From positions 55,001 through 119,000 of the forward strand of contig CAUYUJ010018061.1 in NCBI GenBank assembly GCA_963575745.1: DNA of 64,000 nt, in the 5' to 3' direction. Of this stretch, positions 1 through 10,659 are shown in pieces. Each line of letters starts with the position of its first letter. The first letter of the stretch is position 1. The notes under the pieces are model-generated. The model ran no database searches. It saw only the letters and a list, made by a program, of their open reading frames with translations, and had not been told where the DNA came from. Both the position numbers and the translations under genes were made by a program. Origin of the DNA: Prorocentrum cordatum. Its lineage: Eukaryota > Sar > Dinophyceae > Prorocentrales > Prorocentraceae.

Positions 1-6
1 GATGAT

Positions 7-40
<34 letters not shown>

Positions 41-257
41 TGATGATGATGCTGATGATGATGATGATGCTGATGATGATGATTGATGCTGATGATGCGG
101 ATGCTGATTGATGATGATGCTGATGATGAGAGATGATGACGATGATGATGATGTGATGGGATGGTGATGGTGATGGTGATTGGTGGTGGGGATTGATGAT
201 GATGAGATGATGAGATGATGATGCTGATGAGATGGATGATGATGATGATGTTGATGT

Positions 258-295
<38 letters not shown>

Positions 296-640
296 CTGAT
301 GATGATGACGATGGTGATGACGATGGTGATGGTGATGGTGGTGGTGATGGTGATGGTGGTGATGGTGATGGTGGTGATGATGATGAGGAGGAGGAGGAGG
401 AGTAGGAGGAGGAGGAGGAGGAGGAGGAGGATGAGGTCGAATAGGAGGAGGAGGGGCAGGAGAAGGGGCAGGAGGAGGGGCAAGAGGAAGAGCAGGAGGA
501 AGAGCAGGAGGAGGATGATGATGATGAGGAGGAGGCGGATGGGCAGGAAGAGGGGCAGGAGGAAGGGCATGATGAGGGGCAGGCTGATGAGGAGGATGCG
601 GAGGAGGATGAGGAGGAGGAGGAGGAGGAGTAGTAACACT
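1..640. repeat. GAT then GGA trinucleotide microsatellite
   Basis: Positions 1 to about 380 are imperfect GAT repeats with GCT and GGT variants. From about 383 to 635 the unit changes to GGA with scattered GCA and GAT. Open frames through it translate to runs of Met or Arg and are artefacts of the repeat. Confidence 0.95.
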
Positions 641-1131
641 AATACGAAGGCGACTCATACGAATACCAATCATACTGCTACCTATATGACCAAGTATTAC
701 ACATGACGAGGATACTGATACTAGTCATACTAAGAGTGTTCTCGATTCCAGTGGTAAGACGAAAGCAACTCATACTACTAGCATAAGCAACCATACTTAC
801 GACACTACGACTACACATATGGAGAACTGTCATGCGACTAGTACGAATACGAATTACTGATCCCAGCAATGATATCACTATTACTATTAAGAATAAGAAC
901 AATCCTACTGCGATTTCTGATAACACGAATAAGAATACTCATCCTCAGAAACATCACACTAACATTACTCACTGCGTGGAGCTCCCCATATGTGCATCTC
1001 ATGTTTTATGTCATGCCATATTGAGCGTCTGTTCATGAGCATTTGACTATAATAGCGCGCCCACATGGGCGACATGGCCGACGAAGACGAGTGAATCCTA
1101 ATGCGAATGAGTGAGTATGAGTCGTCCGTAT
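641..1131. other. Non-repetitive stretch with no recognisable gene
   Basis: Moderate-complexity, more AT-rich DNA follows the microsatellite. Short frames exist on both strands (for example 678-926 minus), but none has a recognisable motif. I see no RNA gene or inverted repeat. Confidence 0.5.
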
Positions 1132-1519
1132 GGCGGCTCCTTTTAGGGGTGCTGAAACCAGCCCCCCGCCTGAGACATCCTCAAACTCTGCTCTGAACAC
1201 CAAGGGTGTTGGGCATGAACACGAGCAAACCGCCTGACATCCCCACAAACTGGCCGCACGCGGGCCCGTGCAAACACTCCTGGCGGCTTCCCGTAGGGGT
1301 GCCGAAACCAGCACCCCGCCTGAGACATCCTCAACATCTGCTATGAAAGCCCAGGATGTTGGGCATGCGAACGAACAAACCGCCTGAGACATCCCCACAA
1401 ACTGGCCGCGAACGGGCCCGTGCAAACACCCCTGGCGGTTCCCCTTAGGGGTGCTGAAACCAGCGCCCCGCCTGAGACATCCTCAACATCTGCTATGAAA
1501 GCCAAGGATGTTGGGCATG
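1132..1519. repeat. 152-bp tandem satellite, about 2.6 units
   Basis: Units start near 1132, 1283 and 1435, each opening with GCGG(C/T)T and then a variant of TAGGGGTGC(T/C)GAAACCAG, a period of 151-152 bp. The third unit stops after TTGGGCATG at 1519, where family B sequence begins. The first two units continue past the same motif with more satellite sequence, so the array looks interrupted by an insertion. Confidence 0.85.
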
Positions 1520-2021
1520 ATTATCCCGGCAAAGCAACCTAACAGCGATGTGTAGGAGCATATCTGAAAGCATTCCCCTTAATATTCAGATGAGAAGCCA
1601 GTTGTAGAATTCTGCAGTTCTCGCAGTCGTAGTCGCATTCGCGATGACAGTCGCAGTGGCAACGGCAGTCGCAGTCACAGCCTCAGCCTCAGCCTGCCTC
1701 AGCCTCAGCCTCAGCCTGCCTCAGCCTCAGCCTGCCTCAGCCTCAGCCTCAGCCTGCTTCAGCCTCAGCATCAGTCTGCCTTCAGCTTCGGCCTCAGCCT
1801 CAGACTGCCTCAACCTCAGCCTGCATCAGCCTCAGCCTCAGCCTCAGCCTGCCTCAGCATCAGCCTGCATCAGCCTCAGCCTCAGCCTGCCTCAGCCTCA
1901 GCCTCAGCCTGCTTCAGCCTCAGCCTCAGTCTGCCTTCAGCCTCGGCCTCAGCCTCAGCCCGTCAGCCTCGGCCTCAGCCTCAGCCTGCCTCAGCCTCAG
2001 CCTCAGCCTCAGCCTCAGCCT
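1520..2021 (-). mobile_element. Family B composite element, inverted copy cut by the gap
   Basis: This reads as the reverse complement of the right ends of the copies at 8.0 and 11.3 kb. It starts ATTATCCCGGCAAAGC, has the 12-mer ACCTAACAGCGA at 1537-1548, then the conserved GCAGTCGTAGTCGCATT-type region, and then the CAGCCT hexamer array (from about 1670) running into the gap. The TAGGAATCCT decamer array seen in the other copies is missing here. The far end is unresolved because of the gap. Confidence 0.75.
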
Positions 2022-2121
2022 NNNNNNNNNNNNNNNNNNNNNNNNNNNNNNNNNNNNNNNNNNNNNNNNNNNNNNNNNNNNNNNNNNNNNNNNNNNNNNN
2101 NNNNNNNNNNNNNNNNNNNNN
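2022..2121. other. Assembly gap (100 N)
   Basis: Exactly 100 N lie between a CAGCCT hexamer array and an unrelated G-rich repeat. The size is the conventional placeholder, so the true distance is unknown. Confidence 1.
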
Positions 2122-2640
2122 CTTGGGGAGCTCTTGGGGGCCGCTTGGAAGCCTCGTGGGGGCCTCTTGGGGCTTTCTGGGGGTCTCTTGGGGGCTTCTT
2201 GGGGCTTCTTGGGTGGCTTCTTAGGGACCTCTGGGGGCCTCCTGAGATTCTCAGAACGAAGGCTCGAAATGTCCGTTCGGGTCCCCCGTCTGGGCTCCTC
2301 CTTGGAGCCGTCTTAGGGGCCTCTTCGGCTGCCTTGGGGGCCTCTTGGTCGGTCTTGGGGCCCTCTTGGGTCGTTTTGGGGTTCTCTTGGAGGCCTCTTG
2401 GGCCATCTTGGGGCGGTCTTGGGGGCTTCTTGGCCTGTCTTGTAGCGTCGGGAAGCTGACAAGGCGAGAATTCCGAAACCTTTCAAAGAATTGCGGAAAA
2501 TCTATGATTTTTGCCCCTTGGGACCCTCTTGGAAGTCCTCTTGGAGGCCTCGTGGGGCGTTTCGGAAACTTTTTGAGCCGTCTGGAGGCTACTTTGGCGA
2601 CTTCTGGGCCCTCGAAGATCGTCTTGGGTGGGGCATCTTG
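2122..2640 (+). repeat. Family E dispersed repeat (CTTGGGGGCCTCTTGG core), copy 1
   Basis: A degenerate tandem of a roughly 10-20 bp unit with core CTTGGGGGCCTCTTGG. It contains the landmark GGCTCGAAATGTCCGTTCGG near 2261-2280. A less repetitive block near 2459-2510 (GGCGAGAATTCCGAAACC, then TATGATTTTTGCCCC) recurs in related form at 40.8 and 43.1 kb. The order landmark - core repeats - AT-richer block - more core is shared with those copies. Confidence 0.75.
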
Positions 2641-2689
2641 GTGCAGTTTTGCCGCGTCCTGCGGCTTTTCTTGGCCGCCCCGAGGGGGA

Positions 2690-3030
2690 GTCGTATCTGC
2701 CCCGGGCCCCCCCCGGGACCCCTCCCCCGGGACCACCGCGGGAACCTCCCCCGGGACACCCCCCCTGACCCCCTGGACCTCACCCCAGGGACCCCCCCCC
2801 GGCGGGGAAGGGATCAAAGGAAAGGGGCTTCCCTTCGACTCAACGACAACGTTGCTCCATTTCGCTGTGACTGGCGCGCTTGAGGAGGAGAACCCGGTGA
2901 AAGTGGGGAGAACGGCGACGGGCCTAGGGAAAAGGGGGGAAGCGAGCGGCGAAGGCGACGACGACGACGACGACGACTTTTTTGCTAGATGCAGCTGCCC
3001 TGCTAGACTCCGGCGCCAGAGCACTAGGTC

Positions 3031-3062
<32 letters not shown>

Positions 3063-3080
3063 CGACGACGACGACGAGTT
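2690..3080. repeat. CCCCGGGACC minisatellite and ACG microsatellites
   Basis: About 2698-2810 is an imperfect CCCCGGGACC-type repeat. ACG trinucleotides lie near 2958-2985 and 3030-3079. The sequence between them shows no gene motif. Confidence 0.8.
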
Positions 3081-3619
3081 AAACGGAACAGCCTCTTCAC
3101 ACGCCGACAGGGTCGGCGGATTTGAGGGAAGGGGCTCGTGGGCTGCCTCTCAGGGGCCTCTTGGAGGGCTCTCGTGGGCAGCTGGGGGGGCCTTTTGAGC
3201 CTCCTTGGAGACCTCCTGGGGGCTTCTTGGGGACTCGATGGGGCTCTAGCGCTTGTGCAGCAGCGCGTACGCGGCGCGACTGCGCAGTCCAGCCACAACT
3301 GACCCTGCCCGTGGCTGGCACACGGGAGGAGGATTAAGCCCGACAGGCGCTTGTCCAAAGCCTTCGGCTCAGTCGATCCCGCGGGGCCCTTTTCTCACTT
3401 GAGGCCACTCTGGCCTGGCGCAACTGCTTCCACGAAAACGTTCCCACCATGTTGAGTGGCTTTTATCATCACGGACCCCAGCCTGTACACCGCCGAGCAA
3501 CTCACCGCTCACCGCCTTCCTGTGCACCGTCCCGGCCATGTGGGTCCCTGCCCACGCGGGGGATCCCCCCTACCGCAGACGGCGCGGCGTTGCGAAGCAC
3601 CCTGCTTCCATCGAAGAAG
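3081..3619. other. Intergenic, with a short family E fragment
   Basis: Positions about 3140-3245 contain the CTCTTGGAGG/CTTCTTGGGG repeat of family E. The rest has frames on both strands, none recognisable, and no further structure was found. Confidence 0.5.
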
Positions 3620-3800
3620 AACAAAAACATCAACATCAACTTTTGGCGCTCCGCGCGGATTTCTTGGATCCGCGCTGCCCCCCCCCCCGGCGGGCGGCGC
3701 CTCCAGCGCCGCCCCTGGCGCGCTCCGCGCGCCAGGGAGGGGGGCACGACGCGGATCCAAGAAGTGCGCGCGGAGCGCCAGAAGTTCATGTCCATGCCAG
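3620..3800. mobile_element. Foldback element copy 1 (inverted arms around a GC loop)
   Basis: The left arm (about 3624-3687, containing CTTTTGGCGCTCCGCGCGGA) is inverted at about 3733-3796, where the reverse complement contains CTTCTGGCGCTCCGCGCGCA. Both arms include TTCTTGGATCCGCG. The centre includes GCCAGGGAGGGGGG. A second copy with the same arms and centre lies at 42.49-42.67 kb, so this is a dispersed family and not a chance hairpin. No target-site duplication was identified. Confidence 0.8.
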
Positions 3801-4304
3801 TTTTTTCCTCCTATTCCAGGGCTCCTTCCGGGCACACGCGCCCGCGTGGCCGCGGCCGCCCCGGGCGCCCCAGCACTGGGCGACCCTGGGCGCGCCCGAG
3901 GCCTGCGCCGCCGCCCCAGCCTGGGGTCGTGGTGCGCCCTGCCCCGGCAGCCCCCCCGCTGCCGCCCAGGCATGCCAGCGGGCCGCCCCCCGTGGCACCG
4001 CTCGGGGTCGGCCACGCCCCGCCGCCTTCGTCGCACGCCGGGCTCCGCCCGAGGAGTTCCCCACCACTCATCACCGTCCGGAAAAAGACGTGCCCGCCCC
4101 GATGTTATGAGTCGTAGTTCCTCCTCGGCGGAGCCAGGCCATTTGCGAGCAGTTATTTTGCGAGGGACACGCGGGCCTCCCCCTGCTCCTGGGGCGCCCC
4201 GCGCCCCGGTGACCTTCCTCGGGGGAGCGGCCCGCGCTGACCGATGCCAACGTCAGGTCGGGCTTGTCCCCCTACAGGCGGATTCCGAGCGAAACATGGA
4301 ACAT
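3801..4304. other. GC-rich stretch; half end-repeat at 4245-4290
   Basis: No gene is recognised in this very GC-rich DNA despite long overlapping frames. Near 4250-4286 the sequence GGTCGGGCTTGTCCCCC followed by TACAGGCGGAT matches the terminal repeat of the small element at 41.15-41.31 kb. This is probably a solo end or a truncated copy. Confidence 0.55.
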
Positions 4305-4405
4305 AGTTCTAAACTCGGAGACCCCCCACCGGGAAATCGGTTTCGGTTTCGTGTTCGTGTCGTGCGTGCGGGCGAGGCGAAGCTGCGCGTGATCCTCCTG
4401 TAGCT
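4305..4405 (+). repeat. Family C conserved block, solo copy
   Basis: CACCGGGAAATCGGTTTCGG and the following GTGTTCGTG...GCGAGGCGAAGCTGCG match the conserved block of the family C elements at 28.2-28.3 kb (inverted) and 46.5-46.6 kb. Neither the hairpin head nor the octamer array is present here. Confidence 0.75.
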
Positions 4406-4412
4406 AGGCCGA

Positions 4413-4500
4413 AGTAGAAGCGAAAGTCCGTTCCCGTCCGCCGGTGGCTGGGAGGTGTCCCAGTTGGGCCGGGCGTTGTCCCGGGTGTGCCGGGTGTCAA
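4413..4500 (+). repeat. 88-bp direct repeat, left copy
   Basis: GCGAAAGTCCGTTCCCGTCC and the following GGGAGGTGTCCCAGTTGGGCC recur in the same orientation at about 7901-7990, just beyond the LINE fragment. The pair brackets family A copy 1 and the LINE. Confidence 0.8.
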
Positions 4501-4664
4501 GTCAAGAAGCCATACGCCCGTCGGCGCGTGGGCGAGACAACGCATTACACTGTACTGCTCCTGGTGGGCCTTGCCTCCGGCAGGGCGCGCGGGCAGAAGA
4601 ATGCGAAAGTTGGTGCCGCGACGGACGCTAGAGAGCAAGCCGCATCACGACTGTGACGCAAAAA

Positions 4665-5812
4665 AATTAGCCTGGCGAAGGACCCAACCATATGCTGTTG
4701 TGGGTATCGCATTCGGGGGAGCCCCGTATGGGGCCACGAAACGCTGTACTGGATGGGGGGGACGCATGCGAACTGCGCCACTGGGACCTTCGGTGGAGCT
4801 CCCTATGGGGCCACGAAACGCTGCCCTGGGTGGGGGGGGGAACGCATGCGAACTGCGCCACTGGGCCTTCGGTGGAGCTCCCTATGGGGCCACGAAACGC
4901 TGCCCTGGGTGGGGGAACCGCATGCGTGCTGTGCCACTGGGACCTTCGGTGGAGCTCCCTATGGGGCCACGAAACGCTGCCCTGGGTGGGGGAACCGCAT
5001 GCGGGCTGTGCCACTGGGACCTTCGGTGGAGCTCCCTATGGGGCTACGAAACGCTGCCCTGGGTTGGGGAACCGCATGCGGGCTGCGCCACTGGGACCTT
5101 CGGTGGAGCTCCCTATGGGGCTACGAAACGCTGCCTTGGGTGGGGGAACCGCATGCGAACACCCCCACTGGGGCCTTCGGTGGAGCTCCCTATGGGGCCA
5201 CGAAACGCTGCCCTGGGTGGGGGAACCGCATGCGAACACCCCCACTGGGGCCTTCGGTGGAGCTCCTTATGGGGCTACGAAACGCTGCCCTGGGTGGGGG
5301 AACCGCATGCGAACACCCCCACTGGGGCCTTCGGTGGAGCTCCCTATGGGGCCACGAAACGCTGCCATGGGTGGGGGAACCGCATGCGAACACCCCCACT
5401 GGGGCCTTCGGTGGAGCTCCCTATGGGGCCACGAAACGCTGCCCTGGGTGGGGGGGAACGCATGCGAACTGCGCCACTGGGGCCTTCGGTGGAGCTCCCT
5501 ATGGGGCCACGAAGCGCAGCCCTGGGTGAGGGAACCGCATGCGGGCTGTGCCACTGGGACCTTCGGTGGAGCTCCCAGGGGCTACGAAACGCTGCCCTGG
5601 GTGGGGGGGAACGCATGCGGGCTGTGACTGGGACCTTCGGTGGAGCTCCCTATGGGCTACGAACGTGTGAGGGGTGTTGCCGGAGAGCAGAGGCAAGGAG
5701 GGAGAGGACGGGAGGAGGGCGAGGAGGGGGGAGGAGGAGGGAGAGGAGGTGGGACGCGGGTGCGCTGTCTCTCAAACGAGGGCCCAACACCACAGGAATG
5801 GTTGGAAAAAAC
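4665..5812 (+). mobile_element. Family A composite element, copy 1
   Basis: The head at 4665-4713 reads AATTAGCCTGGCGAAGG then ACCCAACCATATGC. The satellite array at about 4714-5670 has a unit of about 77 bp, visible as repeated GGTGGAGCTCCCTATGGGGC and GAACCGCATGCG. A GA/GGA-rich tract (about 5690-5752) follows, then the tail box at 5753-5812 with GCGCTGTCTCTC and the hairpin-forming CCCAACACCACAGGAATGG, ending in an A run. The same order of parts recurs in four other places. The head carries CCCAACCAT and the tail a near-inverted ATGGTTGG. No protein is encoded; the long frame across the array is the satellite read in three phases. Confidence 0.85.
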
Positions 5813-5931
5813 TCTGAAGGCCCCCCGACTGTGAAGCAGACAATGTATAAACACAATTGTGGGGAAGCCAAAGCAGAGGGGAGAGAGGAGAGAGGGGAGG
5901 GGGGGGAACAAGATACAAGCGGAAAGCCGCA
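5813..5931. other. Spacer between family A copy 1 and the LINE
   Basis: A purine-rich patch at 5875-5910 (GGAGAGAGGGGAGGGGGGG) precedes the 3' end of the LINE reading frame. It may belong to the LINE's 3' end. Nothing else is visible. Confidence 0.4.
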
Positions 5932-7890
5932 TCATTCGTGTTCTTCAACAAACTGCGAAACAAATCGACACCATTGTCGAGTGTCTGCGACGCACTGGGA
6001 GAGAGCAGAATCAGATTCGAGGCAACTCCTGATTTTATTATACAAACACTTCGCCCACTCGTGTCTGGGGCGCCCGCGCTTCCGTTCAAGAGTATCAGCG
6101 ATCGGTCTCACACTGCCTGGTTGGAAGGTTAATTTTCGGAGCACGTCCGCGTCGCTGCTCCGGCCAAGTTTACCAAACCACATAAGCTGATGTTGGAGTA
6201 GTTGACGACTGTAAGATGTCGCCCCCGCTTGTTGTAGCACACTTTTGTTGGACACCCTCGAAATATAGGAATGAGGAATGTTCAGAATATGGCGTAGGCA
6301 CCTCGCCTGGAAACCATCAAAGCGTCGTCTGTCGCTCTTGTTTAGCCAGGCAGAGTTCAAAGAGTGCATCGCTTTAGTCGTAATCAGCGCCCCAAATACG
6401 TTCAGCTTTCGTTCTACCTTGATGGACGTATGCTTCCAAGCCCTTGTGTATTTTTGAAACTCCCACCAAGCGATCCCAAGTCGTTTAACCAACTCTGGCT
6501 TCATATTGCCGGAAGTGTATATCGATGCTCCCAAATATTTCGTGTGTTCTGTAGCCGGAATAGGGTTCCCATTTGGGGCCAAAACCTGTATGTCGCAGCC
6601 AGTCTGCATAAGTTGAAATTTATCCCAATGAAGCTCCATCCCCATTGCTGCCCCTGCTTACGCAATTGCGTCGAGCAGTGACTGCAGTTGACCAGCGTGC
6701 CGTCCAACCAAGAGGGTGTCACCGGCGTACAGCAGAACAGACCTATCCCCAGCAGCAAGTGCTTTGAGCGATGCCTCGTCCAGTTTGTCTTCTGCGTTTT
6801 TGATAACCACGCTCATCACCATGACAAAGAGGAACGGTGATAGGGGGCAGCCCTGCGCAATTCCCGATAGTTGGTTTCTGATGCTTGATTTCTGTCGCCC
6901 GTCTGCCACGCAGAAACGTCTGTTATCGCAAATATTACCAATGAGAGAAGGCATCTGTGGTGGCACACCGAATACCCGCAGTGCGTCCGAAAGAGCGGTC
7001 ACGTTGATCGAGTCGAATGCTTTCTTCCAGTCCAGCGCAAGCATAGATAAGGCTACTCCCCGTTCTGCGTGCGATAACTCGATGTGTCTGCGCACGACAT
7101 GAATTGCATCGGTAGTACCCCTCTGCCTTCTGAAACCAAACTGTGTCGTTGTTAGTCTGCTTTCGGCCCCAGCGTCTTGTAATCTCTACAATAATAGCGT
7201 TGCCAATAACTTGTAAATAACACACAGCAGGCTGATAGGGCGATAATTGTCGCACTGGTCGATTGGGCCTTTGTTTTTGTAGATGGCCGTGACATCAGCG
7301 TGTCTCCACTCCGTCGGCACCTGTTTTTCCTTCCAACACGTGTTGATCAGCAAAGTAATCCATTTCAAGCCTTTGTTGTCTTTGGCCAATGCCTTCCAAA
7401 ACTCTGCTGGTATGTCATCTGGTCCGGAGGCTTTTCCCCGCTTCAATTTTGAATTAGCGAATCCACCCCGCTTCAATTTTGAATTAGCGAATCCAGCATT
7501 TTTCTCTGAAAAATCGGTTTTGGTGATGGGCAGGGCGTCTCCGAAGGGCGCTCGATCCACTACTTCCGCAGGCCGGACTTTCCATTGTACTTCTTCCAAA
7601 TACTCGGCCGTCGCGTTCGCCTTCTCTTCGCTATCGACAAGCTCGCCTCGTACATTACGAAGTCTGCCTTGGTTGTGGGGCTTCGGCCGGCATACTTTTT
7701 TCAAAGATGCCCAATCCCCTCCTTGGATATGCTTGTCCACCCATTCCGTTTTGTCCATCTTAGCTGATTTCCGCACTTCTTTCAACAATTTCTTTTCATC
7801 CTCGGTATGGTTGCGTAATCTTGCCTGGCTCCTTTGCTCTATCAGGTCCAACGTTCTGCTTGATATCCAAGGCTGTCGTGTTGTAACGTC
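5932..7890 (-). pseudogene. Non-LTR retrotransposon (LINE) reverse transcriptase, inactive
   Basis: One minus-strand frame of about 650 codons carries the LINE reverse transcriptase blocks in order. QPWIS and LDLIEQR lie just upstream. Then come SGPDDIPAEFWKAL, CDNYRPISLL, LDWKKAFDSI (catalytic block A), GIAQGCPLSPFLF (block B), the block C position, TKYLGASI, and a KRGRPRHEW basic motif near the C-terminus. Two in-frame stops break it: TAG at 7186-7188 and TAA at 6658-6660. The catalytic YADD is YAGD (6718-6729), which removes a metal-binding Asp. A 30-bp direct duplication (about 7439-7498) repeats FANSKLKRG. No apurinic endonuclease domain lies upstream, so the copy is also 5' truncated. 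It would have reverse-transcribed LINE RNA at the target site; this copy cannot. The first in-frame sequence appears near 7890, with no clear start codon. Confidence 0.9.
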
Positions 7891-7900
7891 CCGGGTGTCA

Positions 7901-7990
7901 GTAGAGCGAAAGTCCGTTTCCCGTCCGCCGGTGGCCGGGAGGTGTTCCAGTTGGGCCGGGCGGTGTCCCGGGTGTCCCAGGTGTTCCGGG
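7901..7990 (+). repeat. 88-bp direct repeat, right copy
   Basis: GCGAAAGTCCGTTTCCCGTC and the following GGGAGGTGTTCCAGTTGGGCC match 4413-4500. The copy sits immediately beyond the 5' limit of the LINE frame, so it may mark the pre-insertion sequence or an older duplication. Confidence 0.8.
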
Positions 7991-8318
7991 CATCCCGGCG
8001 CTAACGCATGTCATTAATTTTACCTAACAGCGAAGACTGATAGGTTTCTAGTAGGCTCAGCAGAGAGCATCTTGACTCCCCAGGGGGGTCTGGGCGGATC
8101 CGGGGACTCCCCGGGACTCCCCAGGGAGGTTTGGGCGGGTGCCGGGGAGGATCCGGGGACTCCCCAGAACACCATTCCCGGGCCACATTTTAAATGCCCG
8201 GAGCCAACTGTAGGCCACTTCGTGATCTTCGTGTTCCTAGAATACCATTCCCAGGCCACATTTTGAATGCCCGGAGCCAACAGTAGGCCACTTCGTGTTC
8301 TTCGTGCTCCCAGAACAC

Positions 8319-8524
8319 TCGGGGGAGCGTAAGACCCGGGTTTGCCAGGACTCGGGTACGCCATCGTTTTTTGACGACCGCGACTCGGATTTTGATGAGG
8401 AGGAGTTTTGTGGGATGTCTGCAGCGGGAGGCCTCGTCAAAATGCAGGCTCGGCCTCGTCATTTTTTTGACGACGTCGTCGGGGATTTCCGAGTTTCCCG
8501 TACCCGGGTCTTACGTCTCCCCGA
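8319..8524. mobile_element. 206-bp inverted-repeat transposon with 5-bp target duplication
   Basis: The left end TCGGGGGAGCGTAAGACCCG is inverted at the right end, whose reverse complement is TCGGGGAGACGTAAGACCCG. The direct repeat AACAC flanks it at 8314-8318 and 8525-8529. Neighbouring 68-bp units contain the uninterrupted CAGAACACCATTCCC, which is the expected empty site with one AACAC. No transposase is encoded, so it is non-autonomous. The terminal TCGGG and the 5-bp duplication match the element at 31.68 kb. The superfamily is not assigned. Confidence 0.93.
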
Positions 8525-9864
8525 AACACCATTCCCAGGCCACATTTTGAATGCCCGGAGCCAACTGTAGGCCACTTCGTGTTCTTCGTGTTCCCAGCAC
8601 ACCATTCCCAGGCCACATTTTGAATGCTCGGAGCCAACTGTAGGCCACTTCGTGTTCTTCGTGTTCCCAGAATACCATTCTTGTACCATATTTTGATTGC
8701 CCGGAGCCAACTGTGGGCCACTTCGTGATCTTCGTTTTCCCAGAACACCAGTCCTGTGCTATATTTTGAATGCCCGAGCTGAGGCAGGCTGAGAACGAGG
8801 CAGGCTGAGGCCGAGGCAGGCTGAGGCCGAGGCAGGCTGAGGCCGAGGCAGGCTGAGGCTGAGGCTGAGGCACGCCGAGGCAGGCTGAGGCTGAGGCTGA
8901 GGCAGGCTGAGGCTGAGGCAGGCTGAGGCTGAGGCTGAACGCCGGCTGAGGCTGAAGCAAGCTGAGGCTGAGGCAGAGGCAGGCTGAGGCTGAGGCTGAG
9001 GCTGAGGCAGGCTGATGCTGAGGCAGGCTGAGGCTGAGGCTGAGGCTGATGCAGGCTGAGGCTGAGAGGCTGACGCTGAGGCTGAGGCAGGCTGAGGCTG
9101 AGGCTGAGGCTGAGGCCGAGGCAGGCTGAGGCTGAGGCTGAGGCAAGCCGAGGCAGGGTGAGGCTGAGGCTGAGGCCTGCAGATGCGGCAGGCTGAGGCT
9201 GAGGCTGTGGCGAGCTGAGGCTGAGGCTGAGGCAGGCTGAGGCTGAGGCAGGCTGAGGCTGAGGCTGATGCAGGCTGAGGCTGAGGCAGGCTGAGGCTGA
9301 GGCAGGCTGAGGCTGAGGCTGAGGACGAGGCAGGCTGAGGCTGAGAGGCAGGCTGAGGCTGAGGCCGAGGCTGAAGGCAGACTGATGCTGAGGCTGAAGC
9401 ACGCTGAGGCTGAGGCTGAGGCAGGCTGAGGCTGAGGCAGGCTGAGGCTGAGGCCGAGGCAGGCTCAGGCCGAGACAGGCTGAGGCTGAGACTGAGGCTG
9501 AGGATGAGGATCAGGCCGAGGCAGGCCGAAGCTGAGACAAGGTGAGGCTGAATGGGGGGGGGAAGGGGGGGGGGAGGAGGGGAGGCTGAGGCAGGCTCAG
9601 GCCGAGGCAGGCTGATGCTGAGGCAGGCTGAGGCTGAGGCTGAGGCAAGCCGAGGCAGGCTGAGGCTGAGGCTGAGGCTGAGGCTGAGGCTGAGGCTGAG
9701 GCTGAGGCTGAGGCTGAGGCTGAGGCTGACGCAGGCTGAGGCCGAGGCAGGCTGAGGCTGAGGCTGAGGCAGGCTGAGGCTGAGGCCGAGGCAGGCTGAG
9801 GCTGAGGCTGAGGCAAGCCGAGGCAGGCTGAGGCTGAGGCTGAAACTGAGGCAGGCTGAGGCAT

Positions 9865-10135
9865 CCGTAGGAATCCATAGGAATCCTTAGGAATCCCTAG
9901 GAATCCTTAGGAATCCGTAGGCATCCCTAGGAATCCGTAGGCATAGTTAAGCATCCTCAGGAATCCTTAGGATTCCTTAGGATTCCATAGGAATCCTTAG
10001 GAATTCCCAGGAATCCCTAGGACTCAGGATTCCTAAGGATTCCAAAGGTTTCCTAAGGATTCCCATGGATTCCTAAGGATGCCTAAGGATGCCTTAGGAA
10101 TCCCTAGGAATCCTTAGGATTCCATTGGATCCTAA
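9865..10135. repeat. TAGGAATCCT decamer array inside family B copy 1
   Basis: Imperfect 10-bp units with core TAGGAATCC, often palindromic (AGGAATCCT/AGGATTCCT), run between the hexamer array and the conserved right end. A shorter equivalent is at 12580-12775. Confidence 0.9.
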
Positions 10136-10282
10136 GGCCGTTGCCACTGCGACTGTCATTGCGAATGCGACTGCGACTGCGAGAACAGCAGAATTCTACA
10201 ACTGGATTCTCACCTGAATCTTGAGGGGAAAGCTTCCAGACATGCTTATACACATCGCTGTTAGGTTGCTTTGCCGGGATAT

Positions 10283-10581
10283 TCATAATTCATTTTTTTC
10301 GGCGCCTGCGGCGGGTTTTCTTCTCCAATCCAGCTTATCTTATCCAGTCCATCTTGTCCAATCCAATCCATCTTATCTTATCTAACCCATCTTGGCCCAT
10401 ATCCACCCAACCCAATCCATCAACTCATTTGTTTCTCCGATAGGTCGGTCGACGGATAGGTCGGTCGACGGATAGGTAGATAATGGGATCTCATCGTTAT
10501 CGCGACCATCATTGTGGTGGAGGGAGACTTTGATAGAGAGAGAGAGAGGGCGAGAGAGAGAGAGACGCACAATGAGTGAGT

Positions 10582-10613
<32 letters not shown>

Positions 10614-10655
10614 TAAAGAGAGAGATGAGATCAAGGTGACAGGCTGGAGGTCAGT
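10283..10655. repeat. Short simple repeats, no gene
   Basis: About 10325-10425 is a loose repeat of CCAATCCATCTTATC. About 10440-10480 repeats GGTCGACGGATAGGTC. About 10530-10630 is GA-rich. No coding motif was seen. Confidence 0.75.
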
Positions 10656-10659
10656 CAGG

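Larger units (their letters stand above)
8022..10282 (+). mobile_element. Family B composite element, copy 1 (2.26 kb)
   Basis: The left end starts ACCTAACAGCGA (8022-8033). It is followed by a CCGGGGACTCCCC-rich segment, then a roughly 68-bp repeat (CAGGCCACATTTTGAATGCC ... GGCCACTTCGTG; about 8165-8775). Next is a GAGGCTGAGGCAGGCT hexamer-type array (about 8775-9860) with a G-run interruption at 9553-9583, then a TAGGAATCCT decamer array (about 9865-10135). The conserved right end holds CACTGCGACTGTCATTGCG, and the inverted 12-mer TCGCTGTTAGGT lies at 10255-10266. Copy 2 at 11.27 kb has the same parts in the same order. No coding sequence was found. Confidence 0.85.

Noticed and set aside
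4714-5670. CRISPR-like array
   Set aside because: The whole unit is conserved with no variable spacers of constant length, and the genome is eukaryotic. It is a satellite.
4487-6190. 567-codon plus-strand frame with regular repeats
   Set aside because: Its repeats are the 77-bp satellite read in successive phases. Alternative frames are equally open, and the last part antisenses the LINE.
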